From Lachnospiraceae bacterium (GTDB taxonomy: Bacteria > Bacillota > Clostridia > Lachnospirales > Lachnospiraceae), in contig JAILGE010000022.1 of assembly GCA_024697065.1 (NCBI GenBank), positions 1 to 64,000 of the forward strand: a DNA stretch of 64,000 nucleotides, in the 5' to 3' direction. The position numbers and the translations under genes were made by a program. Under the pieces are notes generated by a model. That model did no database searches, had not been told where the DNA came from, and saw only the letters and a program-made list of their open reading frames with translations. Shown here one piece after another: positions 30,388 to 39,316 of the stretch; position 1 is the first letter of the stretch; each line of letters opens with the position of its first letter.

Positions 30388-31006
30388 TTTCATCCATTAC
30401 GGCATTAGCCAGATGACAGTATGTAAGACCGTCTTCTTCATATAATTCAAAGGTTCCGGTTACTTTTACGTAATCTCCGACTTCCGGATAGTCATCCGGA
30501 TATTTTGCATTCCCCTTAAGCAGAAATTCCATACCCTGTGAGCAGCATGCGGTGGCATCTTTTATGATACATGCGTAATACAATGTTCCGGTCTGTTCAT
30601 TGCTAAAGAGTGAAAAAGTGCCGTCCATGATAATGGTCTTGCCTTCGTATTCGGAAGGTACGGTAAACATATCCAGTACTGTGGCATAAACCATATTTGC
30701 AGACATTTGGGTCAGATCAATAACATCTCCGGTGGGAAACTCCTCGGGGTCGATATATGCCCACGCATCCTGTGAGACAGAGGCATCGCCTGAAACTGCG
30801 GAAGCAGTATCCGCCTCGGGATAGTAGTCCCAGGCAGCATCCGTAACTCCGTCAGTGGCAGAGGCAGCACTGTTTCCTGATAAAGCAGCTACTACGCCTT
30901 CTATAGTATTTGTATTATTTGCGGCAGGCCTTGATGTGATGTCCGATCCGCATCCGCATACTGTCAGAGAGATCAGGCAGATATAGGGTAAAATACTGTT
31001 TTTCAT
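30353..31006 (-). CDS. lipoprotein with OB-like domain, DUF1980/YcgQ-like C-terminus
   Basis: LTVCGCGSD lipobox; IIMDGTFSLFSNEQTGTLYYACIIKDATACCSQGMEFLL; end of zinc operon. Confidence 0.6.
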   Translation of the reverse strand: MKNSILPYICLISLTVCGCGSDITSRPAANNTNTIEGVVAALSGNSAASATDGVTDAAWDYYPEADTASAVSGDASVSQDAWAYIDPEEFPTGDVIDLTQMSANMVYATVLDMFTVPSEYEGKTIIMDGTFSLFSNEQTGTLYYACIIKDATACCSQGMEFLLKGNAKYPDDYPEVGDYVKVTGTFELYEEDGLTYCHLANAVMDETIPQGDSAQTP

Positions 31007-31842
31007 CCTCGTCCCGTTACCTTTCCCACTATCATGCATATGATGAATGCTGTAATATCAACGGCAACGATTGTTGCGCCAACAGGTACAGGATACAGAA
31101 TGGAGAGTATCAGTCCTAAAGAAGAGCACGCCACCGAAAGGAGCGCCGAGAATATGGTTACGGATAAAAAGCTCCGGAATACTCTCATGGATGATAGCGC
31201 CGGGAAGATGATAAGTGCAGATACCAATAGCGACCCTACCAGGTTCATGGCAAGTACTATGATGACTGCGATTATCACTGCGATAAAGATATTGCAGGCG
31301 TTTACTTTTGTTCCAACGGCTTTTGAAAAGCTTTCATCGAATGTAACTGCGAATATGCGATTGTAAAATGCTATGAATAAAACGACTACCAGTATCGATA
31401 AAACTACACACAGTACCACTTCTTCTTTCTTGAGTGTAAGAATGGACGTAGATCCGAATAGTGTAGTACATACGTCCCCCGAAACGTTGGATGAAGTAGG
31501 GAAGAGATTCATCAGCAGATAGCCTACGGCAAGAGCGCCTACGGATATCATCGCTATGGAAGCATCTCCCTTTATCTTCGTATTTGATCCCGTCGCCAGA
31601 AGCAGTATGGCGCAAAGTATCGTAATGGGAAGCGTGAGTACCATATCGTCGGCAAGGCCCACTACTGCAGCGATAGCCATGGCACCGAATGCGACATGGG
31701 AAAGACCGTCGCCTATATATGAAAATCTTTTGAGTACAAGTATCACACCAAGGAGTGATGAGCATAATGCGATAAGTACTCCGACTATAAATGCATATCT
31801 TACAAGAGGGATAGCCATGTATGTGACAAATTTATCAAGCAT
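31003..31842 (-). CDS. znuB: zinc/metal ABC transporter permease
   Basis: ABC-3 family TM protein; RRFSYIGDGLSHVAFG-type motif; GGAGG RBS. Confidence 0.88.
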   Translation of the reverse strand: MLDKFVTYMAIPLVRYAFIVGVLIALCSSLLGVILVLKRFSYIGDGLSHVAFGAMAIAAVVGLADDMVLTLPITILCAILLLATGSNTKIKGDASIAMISVGALAVGYLLMNLFPTSSNVSGDVCTTLFGSTSILTLKKEEVVLCVVLSILVVVLFIAFYNRIFAVTFDESFSKAVGTKVNACNIFIAVIIAVIIVLAMNLVGSLLVSALIIFPALSSMRVFRSFLSVTIFSALLSVACSSLGLILSILYPVPVGATIVAVDITAFIICMIVGKVTGRG

Positions 31843-32551
31843 TGTGGTCACCTCCGTTATTATCAAACAGATATTTCTTTCCTTCATCGGATCTCTGATA
31901 TTCCTCCGTGGTACCGTAGAATATTTCCGAACCCATATGGAGGATGTGGCTCGAATATCTTACAGCCGACTGTATATCGTGAGAGATCATGATGATGGTT
32001 ATTCCTTCTTTGTTGAGATTTCTGATAAGGTCATACATTTCAAGAGTGACTTTAGGATCGAGTCCGGATACGGGTTCGTCCAAAAGGAGCATACTCTCTG
32101 TTGCACAAAGAGCCCTGGCGAGCAGTATTCTTTGCTGCTGTCCGCCGGATAATTCTCTGTAGCAGTGTTTTTTTAAGTTTTCAATTCCCAGTCTCTTCAT
32201 ATTTGAGAGAGCGCGTTCTTTATCAGCGGCATTATAGAAAAGTCTTCTGCCAAGATGAGACTGGCATCCTGATAAAACCACTTCATAAACGGAAGCGGGG
32301 AAATCTTTCTGGACTATGGTCTGCTGGGGCAGATAACCTATTTCGGTTGATTTCAGACCGTCATCATAAATAACACTGCCGGCGAGAGGCTTTCGGAGTT
32401 TCAGTATGGTCTTCATGAGGGTTGATTTGCCTGCGCCGTTCTCGCCGACGATACACAGATATTCGCCCTTATTAACTTCGAAATCAAGACCTTTTACCAG
32501 CTCGATATTTTCATATCCGAGAGTCAGATCTTTGCATTTTAACAGTGCCAT
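31835..32551 (-). CDS. znuC: zinc/metal ABC transporter ATP-binding protein
   Basis: [42 protein letters not shown]. Confidence 0.92.
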   Translation of the reverse strand: MALLKCKDLTLGYENIELVKGLDFEVNKGEYLCIVGENGAGKSTLMKTILKLRKPLAGSVIYDDGLKSTEIGYLPQQTIVQKDFPASVYEVVLSGCQSHLGRRLFYNAADKERALSNMKRLGIENLKKHCYRELSGGQQQRILLARALCATESMLLLDEPVSGLDPKVTLEMYDLIRNLNKEGITIIMISHDIQSAVRYSSHILHMGSEIFYGTTEEYQRSDEGKKYLFDNNGGDHNA

Positions 32552-32642
32552 TTTGTTTCCTCTGTTTTTTATACTGCGGGCCAAAGTACCGGCCCGCATA
32601 AGATTTTTTTGTGTGCTGCCGGAATTAAATGACAGCAAGTGA

Positions 32643-33902
32643 TCAGTTTAATGCTTCCTTAAGTACTTCAAGGTTCTGCTGCATTACAGAGAGATAAGTT
32701 GTCCCATTTGCATAGTCAGCGGATGTGGTGGACTGTAAAGAATCCATAACAAGGATCGAGTCGCTGCTTAAGCCGGAATTCTCGGCAACGGTATCTGCAA
32801 CACTGTGCTCTTTTCCTTCTATCACAAGTATATTGTCGGTACCGATCTCCTTTGTCTTATCCGAAAGGAATAAGATGGTATCAAAGCTTGCTTCTGACTC
32901 TGCGCTGCATCCTGCAAAAGCTGCATAGTATTTAAGGTCATAATCATCTACAAGATATCTGAAGGGGAATCTGTCCGCTACTATGATGGTGTTAAGATAT
33001 GCCCCCTTGACTGCTTCCGCATAAGCTTCGTCGAGTTTTACGAGCTCTTCGTTATATGCCTTGGCATTAGCCTGATAGGCTTCCGCATTTTCGGCGTCAA
33101 TGGTAGCGAGATCTGTAGCTATTGCATCCACAAGAATGCCTGCATTCTTAAGGGAGAGCCATACATGCTCATCCATCTCGGGCTCCTCTTCATCGTGATC
33201 ATGGTCTTCGCCTTCTTCGTGATCAGCATCATGATCGTGTTCTTCGGAATCTTCGTGATCAGCATCATGATTGTGTTCTTCGGAATCTTCGTGATCGGCA
33301 TCATGATCGTGTTCTTCGGAATCTTCGTGATCGGCATCATGATCGTGTTCTTCGGAATCTTCGTGATCAGCATCATGATCGTGGTCTTCACCTTCTTCAT
33401 GATCGGCATCATCGTGATCATGGTCATGCTCGTGCTCCATGCCTTCTACGATCTCTTCTTCCTTAACACTGTCACCCAGTACTTCCAGGAGATTGATCGC
33501 CTTGAGATCGGGATTGGTCTTGGCAGCAAGTATGTCTTCCACCCATTCATCCGATTCTCCTCCTACATATATAAAGAGATCGCATGAACCGATCTTTGCG
33601 ATATCATCGACACTGGGCTGGTAACTGTGCAGATCCACACCGTTATCCAGAAGCATGGTAACCTCAGCATTTTCTGCGTTATCGCCCAATACCTGCATTA
33701 CCCAGTCATATTCGGGGAAGATAGTCGTTACGATCTGTATCTTATCGGATGATCCTTCTGTTGAGTTATCGGAAGCTGCTGCAACTGTGGCTTTATCGGT
33801 TGCATCGGCATTTGCATTTCCGGTTGTATTTGTGCATGCTGCAAGATTTAAAACTGTCGCAATTGCAGTTGCGAATACTGTAATCTTTCTTAATGTTTTC
33901 AT
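32643..33902 (-). CDS. znuA: zinc ABC transporter substrate-binding lipoprotein with long His/Asp-rich loop
   Basis: LNLAACTN lipobox; IVTTIFPEYDWV; HDHDADHEDSEEHDHD repeats; DEHVWLSLKNA. Confidence 0.92.
   Translation of the reverse strand: MKTLRKITVFATAIATVLNLAACTNTTGNANADATDKATVAAASDNSTEGSSDKIQIVTTIFPEYDWVMQVLGDNAENAEVTMLLDNGVDLHSYQPSVDDIAKIGSCDLFIYVGGESDEWVEDILAAKTNPDLKAINLLEVLGDSVKEEEIVEGMEHEHDHDHDDADHEEGEDHDHDADHEDSEEHDHDADHEDSEEHDHDADHEDSEEHNHDADHEDSEEHDHDADHEEGEDHDHDEEEPEMDEHVWLSLKNAGILVDAIATDLATIDAENAEAYQANAKAYNEELVKLDEAYAEAVKGAYLNTIIVADRFPFRYLVDDYDLKYYAAFAGCSAESEASFDTILFLSDKTKEIGTDNILVIEGKEHSVADTVAENSGLSSDSILVMDSLQSTTSADYANGTTYLSVMQQNLEVLKEALN
33214..33393 (-). repeat. five tandem 36-bp units encoding DADHEDSEEHDH-type repeats in znuA
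   Basis: Units start at 33214, 33250, 33286, 33322, 33358; units 3 and 4 identical. Confidence 0.9.
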
Positions 33903-33964
33903 TGTTTTTTTATCCTCTTTGTATTATTCCTGTGAAAAAATCATGTGTAGACTGTCAGGAGGGC

Positions 33965-34285
33965 TCAATCATTAAGTCTGATCTTTTTTCCTACCAGTGT
34001 ATTATCACAGAAATGTCCGGTCGTGATATCTGCAATACCGAAGCGCAGCGGTATCGTGACCAGACTGAACATATGGACATCGGCGATATGGCTTAAGGAC
34101 TGTATATTGCATGACGCGGACTGCATCATTGCGCATATATGACAGTGCTCTTCGTTACATTCATGCTCTGCTTCGTGTATGAGAAAGAGCAGAGACAGGC
34201 TTACGGATAAAACTAAAAATCCACTGAGTAAAATGGGCAGGATTATATTTGTATGTTTATTTCTGTTATTTAGGAAGTGATTCAA
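33965..34285 (-). CDS. small membrane protein with EHECNEEHCHIC motif
   Basis: One TM segment; ATGA overlap with zur; Cys/His cluster. Confidence 0.65.
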   Translation of the reverse strand: MNHFLNNRNKHTNIILPILLSGFLVLSVSLSLLFLIHEAEHECNEEHCHICAMMQSASCNIQSLSHIADVHMFSLVTIPLRFGIADITTGHFCDNTLVGKKIRLND

Positions 34286-34704
34286 TCTTTTCTTTCTCCG
34301 TCACAATCACTGCACACTCCGTATAATACGGTCCTTGTACGGTTTATCCTGAATTTATGATGGTCAAGTATGTGCTTTTCCAATTCCAGCACATCATTGC
34401 ATTCGAGATGGAAGAGGCGGTTGCACTTTTCGCATTTCATATGTATGCAATCGGAGTGGCTGCATCTGCTTCCGGCATATTCATAGCAGGCGCCGGAGCT
34501 TTCGTCGATAATGAACTTCTTTACTTCACCGCTTGCCACCAGATCTTCAAGTTGTCTGTAGATCGTGGTCTTTCCGATGGGGTGTCCCATGGTGCGGAAG
34601 TGATCGTATATATCGGAAGCGGAAAAATGTTTACCCTTTGTTGATTCCAGATATTCCTGTAATTCTTCCTTGTGTTTTGTTTTGTAACTGCCTTTTATCG
34701 CCAT
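34282..34704 (-). CDS. zur: Fur-family zinc uptake regulator (Zur-like)
   Basis: HFSASDIYDHFRTMGHPIGKTTIYRQLEDLVASGEVKKF; CEKCNRLFHLECN; Zn operon context. Confidence 0.88.
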   Translation of the reverse strand: MAIKGSYKTKHKEELQEYLESTKGKHFSASDIYDHFRTMGHPIGKTTIYRQLEDLVASGEVKKFIIDESSGACYEYAGSRCSHSDCIHMKCEKCNRLFHLECNDVLELEKHILDHHKFRINRTRTVLYGVCSDCDGERKD

Positions 34705-34775
34705 ATGTCATCACCGTAAAAATGAAACTCAGTTCCGGATTCACATTATAGTGGCGCGGCAATTTAAAGTCAATA

Positions 34776-34796
34776 TGAAAATGGGTTTCATTTTCA
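34776..34796 (-). promoter_or_regulatory. candidate Zur operator
   Basis: TGAAAATG-GGTTT-CATTTTCA perfect inverted repeat 72 bp upstream of zur. Confidence 0.6.
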
Positions 34797-34928
34797 ATTT
34801 AAGTGTTTAAAACTGTTGCGTTATAGGTTAAACTTATAACTGCGCATTATTTTTGTGAATTACCCAATAACTGAATTTGGTGTTATTTTTAGCTCAGATC
34901 AAAGGAAAAAGCTTAAGGGTAAGGGAAA

Positions 34929-35558
34929 ATGAAAACAATTTTATGCTTTGGTGACTCAAATACATACGGGCTGATACCCGGAACCGGAGAAAGATATCCT
35001 GAAGATGTACGCTGGACGGGTATTCTTGGGAAAAAATTAAAGGATAAAGGATTCAGAGTAGTGGAAGAGGGACTTGTGGGAAGAACAACCGTATTCCCTG
35101 ACAATCTTCGACCGGGAAGAGACGGAAGCGAGTTGCTGCCGGTTCTTCTTGAGAGTCATTATCCGGTGGACGAACTGATCCTTATGCTGGGTACCAATGA
35201 CTGCAAGACTGTGTACAATGCGTCTGCACAGGTTATAGGCCGGGGGATCGTCAAGCTCCTGGGGCAGATCAGAAATGCTGATAAGAATATCAGGGTAACG
35301 CTTGTTTCACCGATACTGCTCGGTGATGAGGTATGGAAAAGCGAATACGATCCCGAGTTCGGAATACAGTCGGTTAAGACTGCCGGCGAGCTTAAGGAAG
35401 AATATAAAAAGATAGCGTCAGAATACGGATGTGATTTTCTCGCGGCATCCGATGTGGCTTCTCCCTCCGATAATGACAGAGAGCATTTAACACCCGACGG
35501 ACATGCAGCTCTTGCCGAAGCTCTTTCGGAAAGGATAATTGCAAAATATGCAGCCTGA
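34929..35558 (+). CDS. SGNH/GDSL hydrolase (arylesterase-like)
   Basis: ILCFGDSNTYG, LMLGTNDCK, DREHLTPDGHAAL. Confidence 0.9.
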   Translation: MKTILCFGDSNTYGLIPGTGERYPEDVRWTGILGKKLKDKGFRVVEEGLVGRTTVFPDNLRPGRDGSELLPVLLESHYPVDELILMLGTNDCKTVYNASAQVIGRGIVKLLGQIRNADKNIRVTLVSPILLGDEVWKSEYDPEFGIQSVKTAGELKEEYKKIASEYGCDFLAASDVASPSDNDREHLTPDGHAALAEALSERIIAKYAA

Positions 35559-35695
35559 GGCGGGCAGGATATGAAACTCCGTGTTAGAACAGGCGTGTTT
35601 GCTATAGAAAACTTATATAATGAATCAGATGGACAAATTGATAGAATCAAATGAAAGCTGAAGGCATTATGACAAGTTGAAACAAGGAGACTGAA

Positions 35696-36646
35696 ATGAC
35701 CATTCAACAGCTTAATTATGCGATTACAATTTCAGAGGTCGGGTCCATTAATAAAGCATCGGAAATACTTTATGTTTCCCAGCCGTCCCTTACGGGTTCA
35801 ATAAGGGAGCTGGAGAAAGAGATAGGATTTGATATCTTCAGAAGGAGCGGAAGAGGTGTTACCCTCACTCCCGAAGGAGCGGATTTCCTTTTACATGCGA
35901 GACAGGTTAATAACCAGTTCAGGGATCTCCAGGATTATCTCGGTAAGTCCAAGAACAGAAAGAAGAAGTTCTCTGTTTCAACTCAGCACTATTCGTTTGC
36001 GGTAAAGGCTTTCGTAGAACTTGTAAAAGAATACGATATGTCCAGATATGAATTTGCGATAATGGAGACTCAGACCAAGAATGTTATTTCCGATGTCGCA
36101 AATATGAAGAGCGAGATAGGTATCCTGTACATGAGTGAGTTCAACAGGTCAGCACTTACCAAGCTCTTAAAGAATGCGGGATTATCTTTTTATCCCCTGA
36201 TCAACTGCAAGGCTTACGTATATCTGTGGTCGGGACATCCTCTTGCAAAGAAGAAGACCATCCGTTTCGAAGATCTGGCTGATTACCCGTGCCTTTCTTT
36301 TGAACAGGGAGATACGGCTTCTTTCTACTATGCGGAGGAGATACTCAGCACGGAGGAATATATCCGTACCATCAAGGCAAATGACAGAGCAACAATGCTT
36401 AATCTTATGGTCGGGCTTAACGGTTATACGCTCTGTTCCGGTATCATCTGTGAAGAGCTTAACGGAAGGGATTATCTGGCGATACCTTTCGAGTCGGATT
36501 CTGTTGAGAGCAACAGCGTGATGGAGATCGGATATATCATCAAGAACAATACCATCCTCTCCAGAATTGGCGAACTTTATATAGAAAAGATAAAGAGTTA
36601 TCTGGGCATTGAGGACCGTGCGGATAAGAACAGAAAAAAGAAATAG
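35696..36646 (+). CDS. LysR family transcriptional regulator (probable sulfur regulator)
   Basis: MTIQQLNYAITISEVGSINKASEILYVSQPSLTGSIRELEKEIGFDIFRRSGRGVTLTPEG; upstream of sulfur genes. Confidence 0.88.
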   Translation: MTIQQLNYAITISEVGSINKASEILYVSQPSLTGSIRELEKEIGFDIFRRSGRGVTLTPEGADFLLHARQVNNQFRDLQDYLGKSKNRKKKFSVSTQHYSFAVKAFVELVKEYDMSRYEFAIMETQTKNVISDVANMKSEIGILYMSEFNRSALTKLLKNAGLSFYPLINCKAYVYLWSGHPLAKKKTIRFEDLADYPCLSFEQGDTASFYYAEEILSTEEYIRTIKANDRATMLNLMVGLNGYTLCSGIICEELNGRDYLAIPFESDSVESNSVMEIGYIIKNNTILSRIGELYIEKIKSYLGIEDRADKNRKKK

Positions 36647-36706
36647 AGATATACAAAGTAATAAAATTTATAACGGTTATAAGTATGACCGATAACAAAC
36701 TATAGG

Positions 36707-36946
36707 GAGCCCGTATTGGACGCAGTGAGAAACGCGGATTAGAATACAGATATGGTTAACAAGCAGGCAGTGGAAAAGGAACAGATCGATATGAGAACTG
36801 TGATCGTTAAAAAACAGAATAGATGTTGTTGTTGCCGAATGTTAATTACATACGGGCTTGTTTTGGTGACGCCGGAAAACCTATAAATGCGTTTTATTAA
36901 GCAGCATAACCTGAGCAGGCAATAAAGATGCCTGCTCTTTTTTATT
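36707..36946 (+). promoter_or_regulatory. structured 5' leader of mccB-like gene with attenuator
   Basis: AGCCCGTAT (36708-36716) pairs with ATACGGGCT (36850-36858); terminator 36913-36946 directly before RBS. Confidence 0.5.
36913..36946 (+). terminator. intrinsic terminator/attenuator
   Basis: GAGCAGGCA-ATAAAGA-TGCCTGCTC-TTTTTTATT. Confidence 0.8.
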
Positions 36947-36961
36947 CTAAAGGAGGAAAAT

Positions 36962-38134
36962 ATGGAACTTAAACTTAATTCATTACTTATCCACGGAGGT
37001 GTGGACGGAGACGAGACAACCGGTGCGGTAAACGTACCCATCTATCAGACATCTACTTATAAGCAGGATGGCCTTGGTCAGACAAGAGGCGGCTGGGAAT
37101 ATTCCAGAACCGGTAATCCCACCAGAGCTGCTTTAGAAAAGCTCATAGCAACACTTGAGAATGGAAAATACGGTCTGGCATTTGCATCCGGACTTGCTGC
37201 GATACATACGGTTCTTTCATTATTTAAAACGGGAGACAGACTCATCGTATCCAACAATATATATGGCGGAACCTTTCGTATATTAAATAATGTTTTCAAG
37301 GATTTCGGACTGGAATATATCATAGTCGATACATCCGATACAGATAAGGTTAAGGCTGTACTTGATGATGATAAGGAGGGGCTTATCAAAGCTGTTTATA
37401 TCGAGAGCCCTGCAAATCCGCTTCTTACTGTTACGGATATAGAAGCGGTGGCAAAGGTGTCAAAGGCATCCGGAAGACTTACTATTGTTGATAATACTTT
37501 CATGACTCCTTACTTACAGAGACCTCTCGATCTCGGCGCAGATATCGTGGTTCACAGCGGAACCAAGTATCTCGGCGGACACAGTGATGTGGTATCCGGA
37601 TTTGCCATATTAAATGATGATGAGATCGCAAAGAGACTGTACTATCTTCAGAATGCCATCGGAGGAGTCCTTGGTCCCTGGGACAGTTTCCTCATGATCA
37701 GAGGTATCAAGACACTGGGCGTACGTATGGACAGACATCAGGAAAATGCGGTCACACTTGCAAAGTGGCTTCTGGAGAGCGGTTATGTGGATAAGGTTTA
37801 TTATCCCGGTCTTGAGAGTGATCCCGGGTATGAGATCCAGAAGAAGCAGGCAAAGGGGCCCGGAGCAATGATCTCATTTGTCCTTAAGAAGAAATATGAT
37901 TATAAGACTTTCTTCAAGAGCCTAAAGCTTATTACACTTGCTGAGAGCCTTGGCGGAGTTGAGTCTCTTGTATGCCATCCTGCTTCAATGACACATGCGG
38001 CTATCCCTAAGGAGATCCGCGAGGAAGTAGGTATAACGGATGAACTTATCCGTTTCTCGGTTGGTATAGAAGATCCAGAAGACCTGAAGGCAGATGTTGA
38101 ACAGGCCATTATCGCATCCGCGAAAGGAGAATAA
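36962..38134 (+). CDS. cystathionine gamma-synthase/lyase family PLP enzyme (MccB-like)
   Basis: YQTSTYKQDGLGQTRGGWEYSRTGNPTRAALE...VVHSGTKYLGGHSDVVSG. Confidence 0.9.
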   Translation: MELKLNSLLIHGGVDGDETTGAVNVPIYQTSTYKQDGLGQTRGGWEYSRTGNPTRAALEKLIATLENGKYGLAFASGLAAIHTVLSLFKTGDRLIVSNNIYGGTFRILNNVFKDFGLEYIIVDTSDTDKVKAVLDDDKEGLIKAVYIESPANPLLTVTDIEAVAKVSKASGRLTIVDNTFMTPYLQRPLDLGADIVVHSGTKYLGGHSDVVSGFAILNDDEIAKRLYYLQNAIGGVLGPWDSFLMIRGIKTLGVRMDRHQENAVTLAKWLLESGYVDKVYYPGLESDPGYEIQKKQAKGPGAMISFVLKKKYDYKTFFKSLKLITLAESLGGVESLVCHPASMTHAAIPKEIREEVGITDELIRFSVGIEDPEDLKADVEQAIIASAKGE

Positions 38135-38135
38135 A

Positions 38136-39044
38136 ATGCAGGTATTTAACAGCGTACAGGAGATGATAGGGAACACCCCCATTCTTAAGTTGAACCATCT
38201 TGGTGTGAAGGAAGGCGTAAATATCTATGCCAAGCTGGAGCTTTTCAATCCTGCGGGAAGTGTCAAGGACAGAGTCGGTGTCTATATGATCGAAGCCGCG
38301 GAGAAGAACGGGACACTTAAACCGGGCGGTACGATCATAGAAGGAACGGCCGGCAATACCGGCATCGGTATCGCTATAGCTGCCCTTAATAAGGGGTACA
38401 GAGTTATATTTGTGGTCCCTGATAAATTCTCCGAAGAAAAGAAGAAGATCATGGCAGCATTGGGGGCGGAGATAGTATCAACTTCCAGAGAGGAAGGGAT
38501 GCTTGGTGCTGAGAGAAAAGCAGAGGAGCTCTTAAAAGAGATCCCCGGGAGTGTAGCCATGCGACAGTTCCATAATCCCGCCAATCCTCAGGCGCACTAT
38601 GAGACCACAGGTCCCGAGATCTACAGACAGATGGATGGAAAGATCGATTACGTTGTCGCCGGTGCGGGAAGCGGCGGAACTTTCAGTGGCATATTAAAGT
38701 ACTTAAAGGAACAGGATAAGAACATAGTCGGAGTGCTTGCGGATCCCATCGGATCTATCATAGGCGGTGGGGAGCATGCGGATTATAACATCGAAGGTAT
38801 CGGAAATGATTTTATAGCCGATACCATGGACATTACTCTTATGGATAAAGCTATAAAAGTAAATGATGACGAAGCTTTTTCCACATCAAGACTTCTGGCT
38901 GCAAAGGAAGGCATAATCGCCGGATCATCTTCAGGTGCAGCATTGGCAGCAGCCTTAAAGCTTGCTAAAGAGATCGATCATGGGAATATCGTTGTGGTAC
39001 TTCCTGACAGAGGAGACAGATACCTGAGCAAGGGGTTGTTCTGA
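38136..39044 (+). CDS. cysteine synthase family protein (CysK/MccA-like)
   Basis: MIGNTPILKLNHL...LFNPAGSVKDRVGVYMIEAAEK...EGTAGNTGIGIA...GTFSGI. Confidence 0.9.
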   Translation: MQVFNSVQEMIGNTPILKLNHLGVKEGVNIYAKLELFNPAGSVKDRVGVYMIEAAEKNGTLKPGGTIIEGTAGNTGIGIAIAALNKGYRVIFVVPDKFSEEKKKIMAALGAEIVSTSREEGMLGAERKAEELLKEIPGSVAMRQFHNPANPQAHYETTGPEIYRQMDGKIDYVVAGAGSGGTFSGILKYLKEQDKNIVGVLADPIGSIIGGGEHADYNIEGIGNDFIADTMDITLMDKAIKVNDDEAFSTSRLLAAKEGIIAGSSSGAALAAALKLAKEIDHGNIVVVLPDRGDRYLSKGLF

Positions 39045-39075
39045 AGGACTCTGTAATATAAATACATATAACGCG

Positions 39076-39107
39076 AGGCCGGCTGTGTGTCGGCCTTATT
39101 TATTTTT
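39076..39107 (+). terminator. intrinsic terminator
   Basis: AGGCCG-GCTGTGTGT-CGGCCT then TATTTATTTTT. Confidence 0.7.
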
Positions 39108-39316
39108 GATCATACTCTTCGCCCGTCCCACTCTTTGGCCATCCAACTCTCCGGATAAAAGGGAAATTTTGAACGGTTATAAGAAAAAGTTATAGCAAAA
39201 GATAAGTTTTCAAGATTAGACAGTTGTCGGATCCGGCTTTATTATCAAACCATCAGAAAGAGGTGCAGAGATAAATCCCCACCGGAAAAACAAAACAGAT
39301 CAGGAGGAATAAAAAA

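Noticed and set aside
33214-33393. 36-bp periodic repeats resembling CRISPR repeat length
   Set aside because: No spacers between units; repeats are contiguous and encode a His/Asp-rich loop of ZnuA.
33165-33587. Plus-strand ORF encoding repetitive FVIGIMIVFFGI 'membrane protein'
   Set aside because: Antisense artefact of the znuA His-rich repeat; opposite strand has a convincing gene.
36690-36912. T-box leader before mccB-like gene
   Set aside because: No T-box 'AGGGTGGNACCGCG' sequence; retained only as an unclassified structured leader.
39200-39316. Possible SAM-type riboswitch before the AhpD/metNIQ operon (CATCAGAAAGAGGTGCAGAG)
   Set aside because: Superficial resemblance only; SAM-I core sequences such as GATGAAACCCGGCAACC are absent.
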